Of a stretch of DNA of 63,652 bases, positions 24,547 through 31,974 are shown in pieces. Numbering within the stretch: position 1 is the first letter of the stretch; every line of letters starts with the position of its first letter. This DNA is from an uncultured Neglectibacter sp. GTDB lineage: Bacteria; Bacillota; Clostridia; Oscillospirales; Acutalibacteraceae. A model generated the notes under the pieces. It was not told the DNA's origin. It did not search any database and was given only the letters and a program-made list of their open reading frames with translations. The DNA lies in contig CAJFEW010000005.1 in NCBI GenBank assembly GCA_904374805.1, positions 1-63,652 on the forward strand. The letters run 5' to 3'. Made by a program: the position numbers and the translations under genes.

Positions 24547-25776
24547 ATGCGTCTGCGGGATATTGGAGCCAGTCTACGGGATGAGAAGAAGATTCTGCGA
24601 AACGGGATGATCCTGCTGGGATTTGCCGCGGTTTTGGTTTTGCTTTTGATGAAAATCGACCAGGTTTGGGCGGCAATCAGCACCGTGGTCGGCACTGTAG
24701 CTCCTGTGTTTTACGGCATTGTGGTGGCGTACATCCTCAACGTATTTGTCCACTTTTTTGAGGACATCGTCTTTAAGCCCTTCCAAAAAAACCAATCCAA
24801 ACGGTGGAAACGGGCCCAGCGCCCCCTGGCCATTGTGCTGGCCTACCTGTTGGTGGCTTTGGTGATTGTATTCATCGCCTGCTTTATCATCCCCGGGCTT
24901 TTGGAATCCATGGGCGTGTTAGCGGACACCATTCAGCAAACGCTCCCCGTCTATGCAAACAATGCCATCACCTGGCTGAACAAGTTTGCCACCGAGTATG
25001 ACCTGACTTTGGTGCAGGACTTCCTGCGGAACTTCAACTGGAGCAATGTGCTCACCAATGTGGCGGAAATCGCCCAAAGTTTCCTCTCCTCCCTGGTGGG
25101 CGTGGGCATCAATGTGGCCTCTGGGGTTTTTGCAGCGGTCATGGGGTTTATCTTCTCCATTTACATGCTGGCAGGCAAGGAAAAACTGCTGCGGGGAGTA
25201 AAATCTGCCATTCTGGCATTTCTCCCCCGGCCTATGGCTCGCAAAATCGGCCAGATCGGCTCCATGACCAACCGGGTGTTTTTCAATTTTATCCGGGGAC
25301 AGCTGACCGAATGCGTTATTTTAGGCACCCTCTGCTATGTGGGCATGAGCCTGTTGGGATTGGACTACGCTTTGCTGATCTCCTCTGTGGTGGCTCTGGG
25401 CGCTTTGATCCCCATTTTAGGCGCCTACATCGGCGCGGCCGTGGGTGTGGTGATCCTTCTCTTGGTCCACCCCATCGACGCCTTTATCTTCCTGGTGTTC
25501 CTGCTGATTCTCCAGCAGGTGGAGGGAAATATGATCTACCCCCGGGTGGTGGGCTCTTCCATTGGGCTGCCCCCTCTGTGGACCTTGTTTGCCGTGGTGT
25601 TCTGGGGCGGTGTGCTGGGCATTCCCGGCGTTCTCTTCGGCACGCCCATCACCGCAGTGCTGTACCGGCTGTTCCGCACCTCCGTGCGTTCCCGCTTGCG
25701 GGCCCGGGAGATTGACCCGAAAAATCCCGCCCTCTCCGGAGAGGAAACGTTTTCGGAAGAGCCCTCCCAAGACTGA
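24547..25776 (+). CDS. AI-2E family transporter
   Basis: This 409-residue integral membrane protein is of the AI-2E/TqsA/YtvI family (formerly UPF0118). Members export autoinducer 2 or exchange Na+/H+ and other solutes; the substrate here is unknown. About seven hydrophobic segments are visible. The conserved C-terminal block includes YALLISSVVALGALIPILGAY in two segments and LLILQQVEGNMIYPRVVG, a strong family signature. The tail after about residue 375 is polar. The ATG at 24547 follows AAAGGAGGAG. A strong terminator follows at 25891. Confidence 0.9.
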   Translation: MRLRDIGASLRDEKKILRNGMILLGFAAVLVLLLMKIDQVWAAISTVVGTVAPVFYGIVVAYILNVFVHFFEDIVFKPFQKNQSKRWKRAQRPLAIVLAYLLVALVIVFIACFIIPGLLESMGVLADTIQQTLPVYANNAITWLNKFATEYDLTLVQDFLRNFNWSNVLTNVAEIAQSFLSSLVGVGINVASGVFAAVMGFIFSIYMLAGKEKLLRGVKSAILAFLPRPMARKIGQIGSMTNRVFFNFIRGQLTECVILGTLCYVGMSLLGLDYALLISSVVALGALIPILGAYIGAAVGVVILLLVHPIDAFIFLVFLLILQQVEGNMIYPRVVGSSIGLPPLWTLFAVVFWGGVLGIPGVLFGTPITAVLYRLFRTSVRSRLRAREIDPKNPALSGEETFSEEPSQD

Positions 25777-25890
25777 TGGATCCCTTTCGCTGCATGCAGC
25801 GGCTTTCTCCATGGGAGAAAAGGGGGGCAATCGCAGGCGGTCTTTTTCTCCTGCACGTATATACGGGAAAATTTTCCCAAAGCAAGACAA

Positions 25891-25921
25891 AAAGGTGGCC
25901 CAAAGGGCCACCTTTCTTTTT
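25891..25921. terminator. Bidirectional terminator between AI-2E transporter and ilvN
   Basis: Perfect hairpin AAAGGTGGCCC-AAA-GGGCCACCTTT with T-runs on both strands. It serves the converging transporter (+) and ilvN (-). Confidence 0.93.
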
Positions 25922-25975
25922 TCCAATGGGATGCGTCTTTCAGCAGACAGAGCCTCCCCGGGGGAAACCCAGCGC

Positions 25976-26446
25976 TCATCCCCGCTCCAGGGCAATGACC
26001 CCGGTGCGGGCAATTTCTCGAATGCCCAAGGGGCGCAGCAAGTCCAGCAGCGCCTCGCACTTTTCGTGCTCCCCGGCGTACTGCAAGGTGACCGTTGCCT
26101 TGGAAACATCCGCCACCTCCGCCTTCATCAGAGCGGCGATTTCATTGATCCTGCCCAGGCTTTGGGCCTCGCAGGCCACCTTCACCAGCAGCAGCTCCCC
26201 GCTGACCGCCTCCGGCCCCAAAGACCGAACCTTGATGACGGGAATCACCTTGTTCAGCTGTTTTTCCACCTGCTCCAAAATGTGGTCGTCCCCCTGGCCC
26301 ACAATGGTCATACGGGACATGGTGGGATCCTCCGTAGTGCCCACAGCCAAGCTGTCGATGTTGTAACCCCGCCGGGCAAACAGGCTCACCACTTTGGAGA
26401 GCACGCCAGGCTGGTTCTCCACCAAAACGGACAATGTGTATTTCAT
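25976..26446 (-). CDS. ilvN: Acetolactate synthase small subunit
   Basis: This 156-residue regulatory subunit of acetohydroxyacid synthase carries valine feedback inhibition and raises activity of the large subunit. The N-terminal ACT domain has LVENQPGVLSKVVSLFARRGYNIDSL, given here as the recognisable GVLSKVV and RGYNIDS blocks, and RMTIVGQGDD. The C-terminal domain follows from about residue 80. It begins 15 nt after ilvB stops, so the subunits are co-translated. Length is normal for the bacterial small subunit. It is the last gene of the rimI-tsaD-lipoprotein-ilvB-ilvN run. Confidence 0.95.
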   Translation of the reverse strand: MKYTLSVLVENQPGVLSKVVSLFARRGYNIDSLAVGTTEDPTMSRMTIVGQGDDHILEQVEKQLNKVIPVIKVRSLGPEAVSGELLLVKVACEAQSLGRINEIAALMKAEVADVSKATVTLQYAGEHEKCEALLDLLRPLGIREIARTGVIALERG

Positions 26447-26461
26447 GGGGATTCCCTCCTT

Positions 26462-28081
26462 TCACACCGAGGGTGTTTCCGGGTCCACCCGGCACACCAG
26501 CACATAGGGCCGGGAAGAAGCCAGCATCTCCCGCGCCAGCTGCTCCGCCTCCCGGTTGTTCCTGGCCCGGGCCGCCTGGATTCCATAGGCCCGGCACAAC
26601 GTGACAAAATCCGGATTGCCGTCCATGTGGGTGCCAATGTGGCGCCGGGCATAGCGGCTGTTTTGATACTCCCGCACCATGCCTAAACGCCGGTTGTCAA
26701 AAACCACCACTTTCAAGGGGGCGTGGGAAGCCACCACCGTGGCCAGCTCGCACAGGCTCATCTGAAAGGCCCCGTCCCCGCAGACGGCCACCACCTGCCG
26801 GTTTGGCTGGGCCAGCTTGGCCCCCAAAGCTGCCGGCAGGGCGTAGCCCATGGTACCCAAACCTCCGCTGGTGAGGAAGCGCCCCTCTTTTTGGGTGAAG
26901 TTGAGGGCCGACCAAATCTGTCCCTGGCCTGGGTCCGCCGTGAGGATGGCGTCCTCTTCCATCAAGGAGGACAAGGCCCGGATAAAGGACCGGGGCTCCA
27001 CGTAATCCTCCCGGTCTGCGCCCCGGGGCACAAACTCCCGTTTGTACTGCTGGACCCGTTCCACCCATTCTTTGCAGTGCACGGGCTCCACCTTTTCCCC
27101 TAAGACGGCCAGCACCTGTTTCACATCTCCCACAATGGGCACGTCCACCCGCATGTTCTTGCCGATTTCCGCCGGGTCAATGTCAATGTGGATGATCTTG
27201 GCCTGCTCTGCAATCTGGTTGGGCAGGGCGATGGCCCGGTCTCCCACCCGGGCCCCGCACAGCAGAATCAAATCCGCCTCTCCAATGGCCCGGTTGGCGT
27301 AGCTGCGGCCAAACTTGCCGATCATCCCCAGGTACACCGGGCTGTCCATCGGCATCACCCCAATGCCCATCATGGTGGACACCACAGGAATGCCGCTCTT
27401 CTCCGCAAAGGCGGCCATTTCCCTGCGGGCTCCGGAGAGCACCACCCCGCCCCCGCAGCAGATCACGGGCCGCTTGGCTTGGGCGATGGCCTCTAAGGCC
27501 CGTTTCATTTGCAGGGGATGGCCCGCCGTTTTGGGCTTGTAGCCGGGAATGTCCGCCGTTTCTGGGTAGTGGAAAGTCTCCACCAGCGCCTCCTGCACGT
27601 CCTCGGGCACGTCGATGAGCACCGGGCCTGGCCGTCCTGTGGCGGCAATGTGGAAGGCCTCCTTAAACACCCGGGGCAGCTCCTCCGGGGATTTGACCAA
27701 ATAGCTGTGTTTGGTAAAAGACTCACAGGCGCCGGTCACATCTGCCTCTTGAAACACGTCCCGGCCCAGCTGCTCCAAATTCACCTGCCCGGTGATGGCC
27801 ACCATGGGAATGGAATCCATGTACGCCGTGGCGATGCCGGTGATCAGATTGGTGGCTCCGGGACCGGAAGTGGCCACGCACACTCCCGGCCTGCCGGAGG
27901 CCCGCGCATATCCGCTGGCCATATGGGCGGCGTTCTGCTCCGAGCGCACCAGCACATGGCGGATGGGGGAGTCGTACAGAGCATCGTAAAAAGGGCAGAT
28001 GGCCGCTCCCGGATAGCCAAAAAGGATGTCCACCCCTTCCGCCTCCAAGCATTTCACCATAATCTCTCCGCCTGTGTGCAT
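26462..28081 (-). CDS. ilvB: Acetolactate synthase large subunit
   Basis: This 539-residue thiamine-diphosphate enzyme condenses two pyruvates, or pyruvate and 2-oxobutyrate, in branched-chain amino acid synthesis. Visible parts are FGYPGAAICPFYDAL with the opening glycine loop, SEQNAAHMASGYARASG with the catalytic Glu, ATSGPGATNLITGIA, and the ThDP-binding GDGAFQMSLCELATV. The start at 28081 (HTGGEIMVKCLE) follows AAAGGGAG; longer in-frame starts would read into the lipoprotein gene. It is slightly shorter than the usual 560-570 residues. It lies 16 nt after the lipoprotein stop. Confidence 0.95.
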   Translation of the reverse strand: MHTGGEIMVKCLEAEGVDILFGYPGAAICPFYDALYDSPIRHVLVRSEQNAAHMASGYARASGRPGVCVATSGPGATNLITGIATAYMDSIPMVAITGQVNLEQLGRDVFQEADVTGACESFTKHSYLVKSPEELPRVFKEAFHIAATGRPGPVLIDVPEDVQEALVETFHYPETADIPGYKPKTAGHPLQMKRALEAIAQAKRPVICCGGGVVLSGARREMAAFAEKSGIPVVSTMMGIGVMPMDSPVYLGMIGKFGRSYANRAIGEADLILLCGARVGDRAIALPNQIAEQAKIIHIDIDPAEIGKNMRVDVPIVGDVKQVLAVLGEKVEPVHCKEWVERVQQYKREFVPRGADREDYVEPRSFIRALSSLMEEDAILTADPGQGQIWSALNFTQKEGRFLTSGGLGTMGYALPAALGAKLAQPNRQVVAVCGDGAFQMSLCELATVVASHAPLKVVVFDNRRLGMVREYQNSRYARRHIGTHMDGNPDFVTLCRAYGIQAARARNNREAEQLAREMLASSRPYVLVCRVDPETPSV

Positions 28082-28097
28082 GTTTCCCATCTCCCTT

Positions 28098-28625
28098 TTA
28101 AGATTCCTCCGGCAGGAAGGCAGCTCCGTCGAAGGTGAGCCCCAACTGCCCACCGGAATAGGTATAGCCCTCGCCGCTGGGGGTAAGGCCCATCTCCCCC
28201 ACGTCACTGCCCGCCACACCCTGGGCTGTACTGTCGGTAGGCGTCAGCACATAGCCGCCGTCCTGCGAAACGTACGTGCCGGTAATTTGGGCGGTGCCGT
28301 CGTAAAAAGTGGCCGCCAGGGCAAAGGTGCCGTCCGGGTACAAGGTGATCGTAGGCTCGTACCCTGCCTCCGCCCCGGACTCCTGCTGCACCAGCACCAG
28401 GCCTTCCTGCGCCGGTTCCTCCTCTGGGGCGCTTTCCACTTGACTGGAGGGCTCCCCTTCCCCAGAGCGGGGCGTGGGGCTTTGGGAGGAGGGCTCCTCT
28501 TGAGAGTCGGCCGAACTGACCTGGCTTTGCGAGGCCGGCGGGGAGGCTTCCTCCTGCCCGCTGCAGGCGGCCAGCCCCACCAGAAGCGCCAGCGCCAGCA
28601 GCGCCGCCTGGATCCGTTTTTTCAT
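28098..28625 (-). CDS. Small lipoprotein of unknown function
   Basis: This 175-residue predicted lipoprotein has a signal peptide with lipobox LAAC near residues 17-20, a long Ser/Glu/Pro/Gln-rich linker (about 22-72), and a C-terminal beta-rich domain of about 95 residues. The domain has the rhythm YPDGTF, ATFYDGTAQITGTY, YVLTPTD and GLTFDGAAF, like small lipocalin or META-type folds. The ATG at 28625 follows GAGGAGG; an in-frame start at 28646 overlaps tsaD. It lies 13 nt after tsaD and 16 nt before ilvB, so it is co-transcribed with both, with no evident functional link. Confidence 0.75.
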   Translation of the reverse strand: MKKRIQAALLALALLVGLAACSGQEEASPPASQSQVSSADSQEEPSSQSPTPRSGEGEPSSQVESAPEEEPAQEGLVLVQQESGAEAGYEPTITLYPDGTFALAATFYDGTAQITGTYVSQDGGYVLTPTDSTAQGVAGSDVGEMGLTPSGEGYTYSGGQLGLTFDGAAFLPEES

Positions 28626-28638
28626 AAGGCTTGCCTCC

Positions 28639-29643
28639 TCACTCAATGGAGCGCTGGGCGCAGGCGTTTAAGTCCATGCCTGCGGTGTTTCCCGCCAAGA
28701 ATTCATAGTAGCCCTGGCTGGCGATCATGGCGGCGTTGTCCCCGCACAGGGACTTGTCCGGCAGGAAAAGCTGCAGCCCCCGCTCTTCCGCCAAGCGGGT
28801 GAGCTCCCGGCGGAGCAGCCGGTTGGCCGAAACCCCTCCGGCGGCGGCCAAGGTGCTCACTCCTGTCTCCTGGGCGGCCCGGAAGAAATTTTCCGTCAGG
28901 CAGGAGACCACCGCTTTCCGGTAGGAGGCGCACAGGTCCGGCACAGAGATTTCCTCGCCCTTTTGACGGGCGTTGTTCAGCAGGTTCAGCACGGCGGTTT
29001 TCAGGCCGGAGAAGCTGAAGTCCAAGGGCGCGCCCTCCACGTGGGGATGGGGCAGCTTGTAGGCGTTAGGGTCGCCCTCCTCGGCGATGCGGTCCATCTC
29101 CACCCCGCCGGGATAGGGAATGCCCATGGCCCGGGCGGCCTTGTCGAAGGCCTCGCCGGCGGCGTCGTCCCGGGTGCGGCCCAGGATTTTCAGCCGGGTA
29201 TAGTCCTCCACCAGCACAATGTGGCTGTGGCCGCCGGACACCACCAGGCACAAAAAGGGCGGGCGGCACTCCGGGTGGCTCAAGTAGTTGGAGGCAATGT
29301 GCCCCCGCAAATGGTGAACCGGAATCAAAGGCAGGCCTGTGGAAAGAGCCAGACCCTTGGCAAAATTCACCCCCACCAACAAGGCCCCAATGAGCCCCGG
29401 CGCATAGGTGACGGCAATGCCGTCCAACTGGGAAAGGGACATCCCTCCCTGCTCCAGCGCCTGGCGCACCACACCCACAATGGCCTCGCTGTGGCGGCGG
29501 GAGGCGATTTCCGGCACCACGCCCCCGTAGATCTTGTGCTCCTCCACCTGGGAGGCGATCACCGAGGAGAGAATGGTCCTTCCATCCTCCACCAGGGCGG
29601 CCGCCGTCTCATCGCAAGAGCTTTCTATCCCCAAGAGAATCAT
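28639..29643 (-). CDS. tsaD: tRNA N6-adenosine threonylcarbamoyltransferase
   Basis: This 334-residue Kae1/TsaD enzyme transfers threonylcarbamoyl to A37 of tRNAs reading ANN codons, working with TsaB, TsaC and TsaE. LGIESSCDETA at the start, the metal-binding HHLRGH, LVVSGGHS, DDAAGEAFDK and the late GGVSANRLLR are diagnostic. The ATG overlaps the rimI stop by 4 nt (ATGA), so translation is coupled. TsaB and TsaE usually precede rimI in Firmicutes but are not in this stretch. Confidence 0.97.
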   Translation of the reverse strand: MILLGIESSCDETAAALVEDGRTILSSVIASQVEEHKIYGGVVPEIASRRHSEAIVGVVRQALEQGGMSLSQLDGIAVTYAPGLIGALLVGVNFAKGLALSTGLPLIPVHHLRGHIASNYLSHPECRPPFLCLVVSGGHSHIVLVEDYTRLKILGRTRDDAAGEAFDKAARAMGIPYPGGVEMDRIAEEGDPNAYKLPHPHVEGAPLDFSFSGLKTAVLNLLNNARQKGEEISVPDLCASYRKAVVSCLTENFFRAAQETGVSTLAAAGGVSANRLLRRELTRLAEERGLQLFLPDKSLCGDNAAMIASQGYYEFLAGNTAGMDLNACAQRSIE

Positions 29644-30095
29644 AGATCCCCCTCCTTTTTAAACCGGCGGGTTAAGAGCAGGGCGTCCTCTGTGGGGTCG
29701 GTGTAATAGTTCTTCCGGCGGCCCTCTTCTGCAAAACCCAGTTTGGTGTACAGGGCCACCGCCGCCCGGTTGGAAGGCCGCACCTCTAAGGAGATAAACT
29801 CCGCCTCCTGCCGCTGGGCCTCCTGGATCAAAGCCCCCACCAGGGCACCTCCCACCCCTTTTCTCCGGTGGTGGCCGAACACAGCAATGTTGTCCACATA
29901 GCACTCCCCGTGGGAGCAGTGCATGCCCCCGTAGCCCAGGATTTTCTCCCCGTCCACAGCCGTGACGAAATAGGCGCAGGGATTGTCCACCTCATCTTCC
30001 AAAGCCTTTTGGCTCCAGGGGTGGGCAAAACAGAGCTTTTCCAGCTCTGCCAACAGTTCGCAGTGCTCTTTCTTCATCCGAACAATTTCCATCAT
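29640..30095 (-). CDS. rimI: Ribosomal protein alanine N-acetyltransferase
   Basis: This 151-residue GNAT is of the RimI family, which acetylates the N-terminus of ribosomal protein S18 and some other proteins. MHCSHGECYVDNIAVFGHHRRKGVGGALV, seen as DNIAVFGHHRRKGVG, is the acetyl-CoA loop; SLEVRPSNRAAVALYTKLGF is the standard RimI ending. The ATG at 30095 (ATGATG pair) follows CGGAGA. A GTG at 30122 has no ribosome site. It overlaps tsaD by 4 nt, a pairing common in Firmicutes. Confidence 0.92.
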   Translation of the reverse strand: MMEIVRMKKEHCELLAELEKLCFAHPWSQKALEDEVDNPCAYFVTAVDGEKILGYGGMHCSHGECYVDNIAVFGHHRRKGVGGALVGALIQEAQRQEAEFISLEVRPSNRAAVALYTKLGFAEEGRRKNYYTDPTEDALLLTRRFKKEGDL

Positions 30096-30141
30096 GCGCT
30101 CTCCGTATCCTTTCTCCGGCACCCGCTATTTACTCTGCTCT

Positions 30142-30170
30142 ATTATAAACGCAGGCCGGGAAAAACGCAA
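30142..30170 (-). promoter_or_regulatory. Promoter of the rimI-tsaD-ilvBN operon
   Basis: On the minus strand TTGCGT (30165-30170), 17-nt spacer, TATAAT (30142-30147), 46 nt before the rimI ATG. Confidence 0.7.
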
Positions 30171-30190
30171 GGGGACTCCCCCTCCCCGCA

Positions 30191-30239
30191 AAAAGGCGCC
30201 GCGCACACACCAAGGAAATCCTCGGTGCCGCACGGCGCC
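30191..30239 (-). terminator. Terminator of the LMW-PTP gene
   Basis: Minus-strand hairpin with outer stem GGCGCCG / CGGCGCC and an inner GCACC / GGTGT helix, followed by UUUUU. It lies 12 nt past the stop at 30252. Confidence 0.82.
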
Positions 30240-30251
30240 CCCTGTCTCTTA

Positions 30252-30755
30252 TCAAGGCACAAGGCCATATCCCTCTCTCGGGTTTCCCTCCCGAGAGACC
30301 GGCTGCAGCGTGTGATCAAACACCAGCAGCCGGGAGACAAAGCTCTGGTAGAATTGCTCCAGCTGACTGGTCAGCTTATCCCGGCATTCCCGATACACCT
30401 CCAGGTCTTGCCCAAAGGGATCGGCAATGTATTTGGGTATGTAGATCTTTGTTTGGGGCACGCCGGCCTGCTCCAAAATATATCCGTGGGTTTTGGACAT
30501 GGGAAAGTACAGGTCCCACACAGGCAGCTCCTCGCCTGTAATGCGGCGGGCCGTGTGTTCGGAGATATCCACCCCCACCTCCCGGCAGGCCAGCACCGCG
30601 TTTTCGGAAACAGGCATGCCGTCCACTGCAGAAAGCCCTGCGCTTTGGCAGAGGACTTTCTCCTCCTGTCCCAGGTCCTGCATCATCTTGCGGAAAATCC
30701 CCTCCGCCATAGGGCTGCGGCAGGTGTTCCCTGTGCAGACGAACAATATTTTCAT
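30252..30755 (-). CDS. Low-molecular-weight protein tyrosine (or arginine) phosphatase
   Basis: This 167-residue cytoplasmic phosphatase has the C-x5-R-S signature CTGNTCRS at residues 7-14 with nucleophile C7, and the general acid in DPFGQD near residue 114. In Gram-positive bacteria this family includes YwlE, a protein arginine phosphatase, and tyrosine phosphatases; the threonine after CTGN is the feature seen in YwlE-type enzymes, so arginine phosphatase is possible. The ATG at 30755 follows AGAAGGG; a longer in-frame start has no ribosome site. The C-terminal extension after about residue 145 is slightly longer than usual. Confidence 0.9.
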   Translation of the reverse strand: MKILFVCTGNTCRSPMAEGIFRKMMQDLGQEEKVLCQSAGLSAVDGMPVSENAVLACREVGVDISEHTARRITGEELPVWDLYFPMSKTHGYILEQAGVPQTKIYIPKYIADPFGQDLEVYRECRDKLTSQLEQFYQSFVSRLLVFDHTLQPVSREGNPREGYGLVP

Positions 30756-31091
30756 GTGCGATTCAACATCCCTTCTAACAACATCCCCGGGAACAAACCC
30801 CGGCAAATTGCCCTCCTGGGGAGGGCGAGAAGCACTGCCGCCGGCAGTGCACACACCTGGATCCACAGCGCGTCCACAGGCCGTTCCGCCTGCGAATCCT
30901 CCGGGCTGCAGCCGCTGGATATCCAGCTCCCTGATCCAGGGGCCTCTGTTGTTATTGTAGCATATCCCCCGGCGTTTTTCGTTACGAAATTGTGAAAAAT
31001 TCCCTGCCGCTTTCTCCGGGAACGATGTCCCGTGGGAACCCGCCTTCCAGATTCCGCAGGGGAGAAAGAAGAATGCTCAAACGCACAGCAA
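30756..31091. other. Gene-free stretch between LMW-PTP and rlmA genes
   Basis: About 335 nt without a credible gene. It holds a perfect hairpin GCACTGCC-GCC-GGCAGTGC (30832-30850) and an AT-rich minus-strand TACAAT box near 30955 with only a weak -35. A promoter for the phosphatase gene is expected here but cannot be placed with confidence. Confidence 0.4.
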
Positions 31092-31125
31092 GGCCGGCGC
31101 CCTTCGGAAAAGAACGGCGCCGGCC
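31092..31125 (-). terminator. Terminator of the rlmA/polA transcript
   Basis: Perfect 10-bp inverted repeat GGCCGGCGCC / GGCGCCGGCC with a 14-nt loop, 5 nt past the rlmA stop. The minus-strand tail is only moderately U-rich. Confidence 0.6.
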
Positions 31126-31130
31126 CTGTT

Positions 31131-31970
31131 TCACAGCCGTTGGTACACCAAAAAGTCAAAGGCGATCTCCGTGGAAAACCCCTGGGTCTCCTGCAGACGC
31201 CGGGCTCCCTCCACCCCGGTTTTCCAGTAGTAGGGGGTCATGGCAAACAGGTCCCCGGCGGTGTTCCCATCCGGAAGGAAAATCTCCCCCCGCACCTGGG
31301 TTCTCTCCACGAAGCGGAAGCCTGGATAGTCCGTCTCCCGGTGGGGGTTTTCGTAGGGCTCCTGGTAGAGGATTTCCTTTAGGCCAAACAGATGCCGCTC
31401 TCCCGGCACGGCGTACAGGAAAAAGCCTCCGGGCTTTACCACTCGGGCAAACTCCTGCTCCGCCAGAGGGGAGAACACGTCTGTGAGCAGATGCACGCTT
31501 TCCACTGCCAAGGGGATGGCAAAGGAGCTTGCCACCGCAAAGGGGATGCCTTTGTGCCTGCCTGCGGCCGCTTTCACAGCCAGCTTGGAGATGTCGAACC
31601 CGCAGACCTGAGCCCGAGGCAAGGCCTCCTGCAGCCCGGCAGTGTAGTAGCCCTCCCCGCAGCCTGCGTCGCAGAGGGTCAAGCCCTCCCCTTGGGGACT
31701 TCCCAGACGGGCGGCGCAGGCTGCCGCCAGCCGGCACAACTCCTGCCGGAAAGGGGCATAATACCCAGCTTCCAGAAACCGGCGGCGGCTCTCCACCATC
31801 TCCCGGCTGTCCCCGGGAACTTTGGCGTGCATTTTGTTCACCGGCAGCAGGTGCACATACCCCTGCCGGGCTATATCAAAACTGTGGCCTTGGGGGCACA
31901 GGGCCCGGTGCTCTTCCCGGGCAAGGGCGCCTCCGCACAGAGGGCAGCAAAAGGGCAGTTCTCTCTCCAT
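31131..31970 (-). CDS. RlmA-family rRNA guanine-N1 methyltransferase
   Basis: This 279-residue SAM-dependent methyltransferase is of the RlmA I/II family, which methylates G745 or G748 in 23S rRNA; the RlmA-II branch (TlrB) affects macrolide response. An N-terminal zinc finger (C9, C12, C25, H29 in CCPLCGG...CPQGHSFD) precedes YVHLLP and a Rossmann core with DAGCGEGYYT and FDISKLAV. The ATG at 31970 follows AAGGGGTGAG; longer in-frame starts translate the end of polA. It begins 4 nt after the polA stop, so it is co-transcribed. Confidence 0.88.
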   Translation of the reverse strand: MERELPFCCPLCGGALAREEHRALCPQGHSFDIARQGYVHLLPVNKMHAKVPGDSREMVESRRRFLEAGYYAPFRQELCRLAAACAARLGSPQGEGLTLCDAGCGEGYYTAGLQEALPRAQVCGFDISKLAVKAAAGRHKGIPFAVASSFAIPLAVESVHLLTDVFSPLAEQEFARVVKPGGFFLYAVPGERHLFGLKEILYQEPYENPHRETDYPGFRFVERTQVRGEIFLPDGNTAGDLFAMTPYYWKTGVEGARRLQETQGFSTEIAFDFLVYQRL

Positions 31971-31974
31971 GGAC

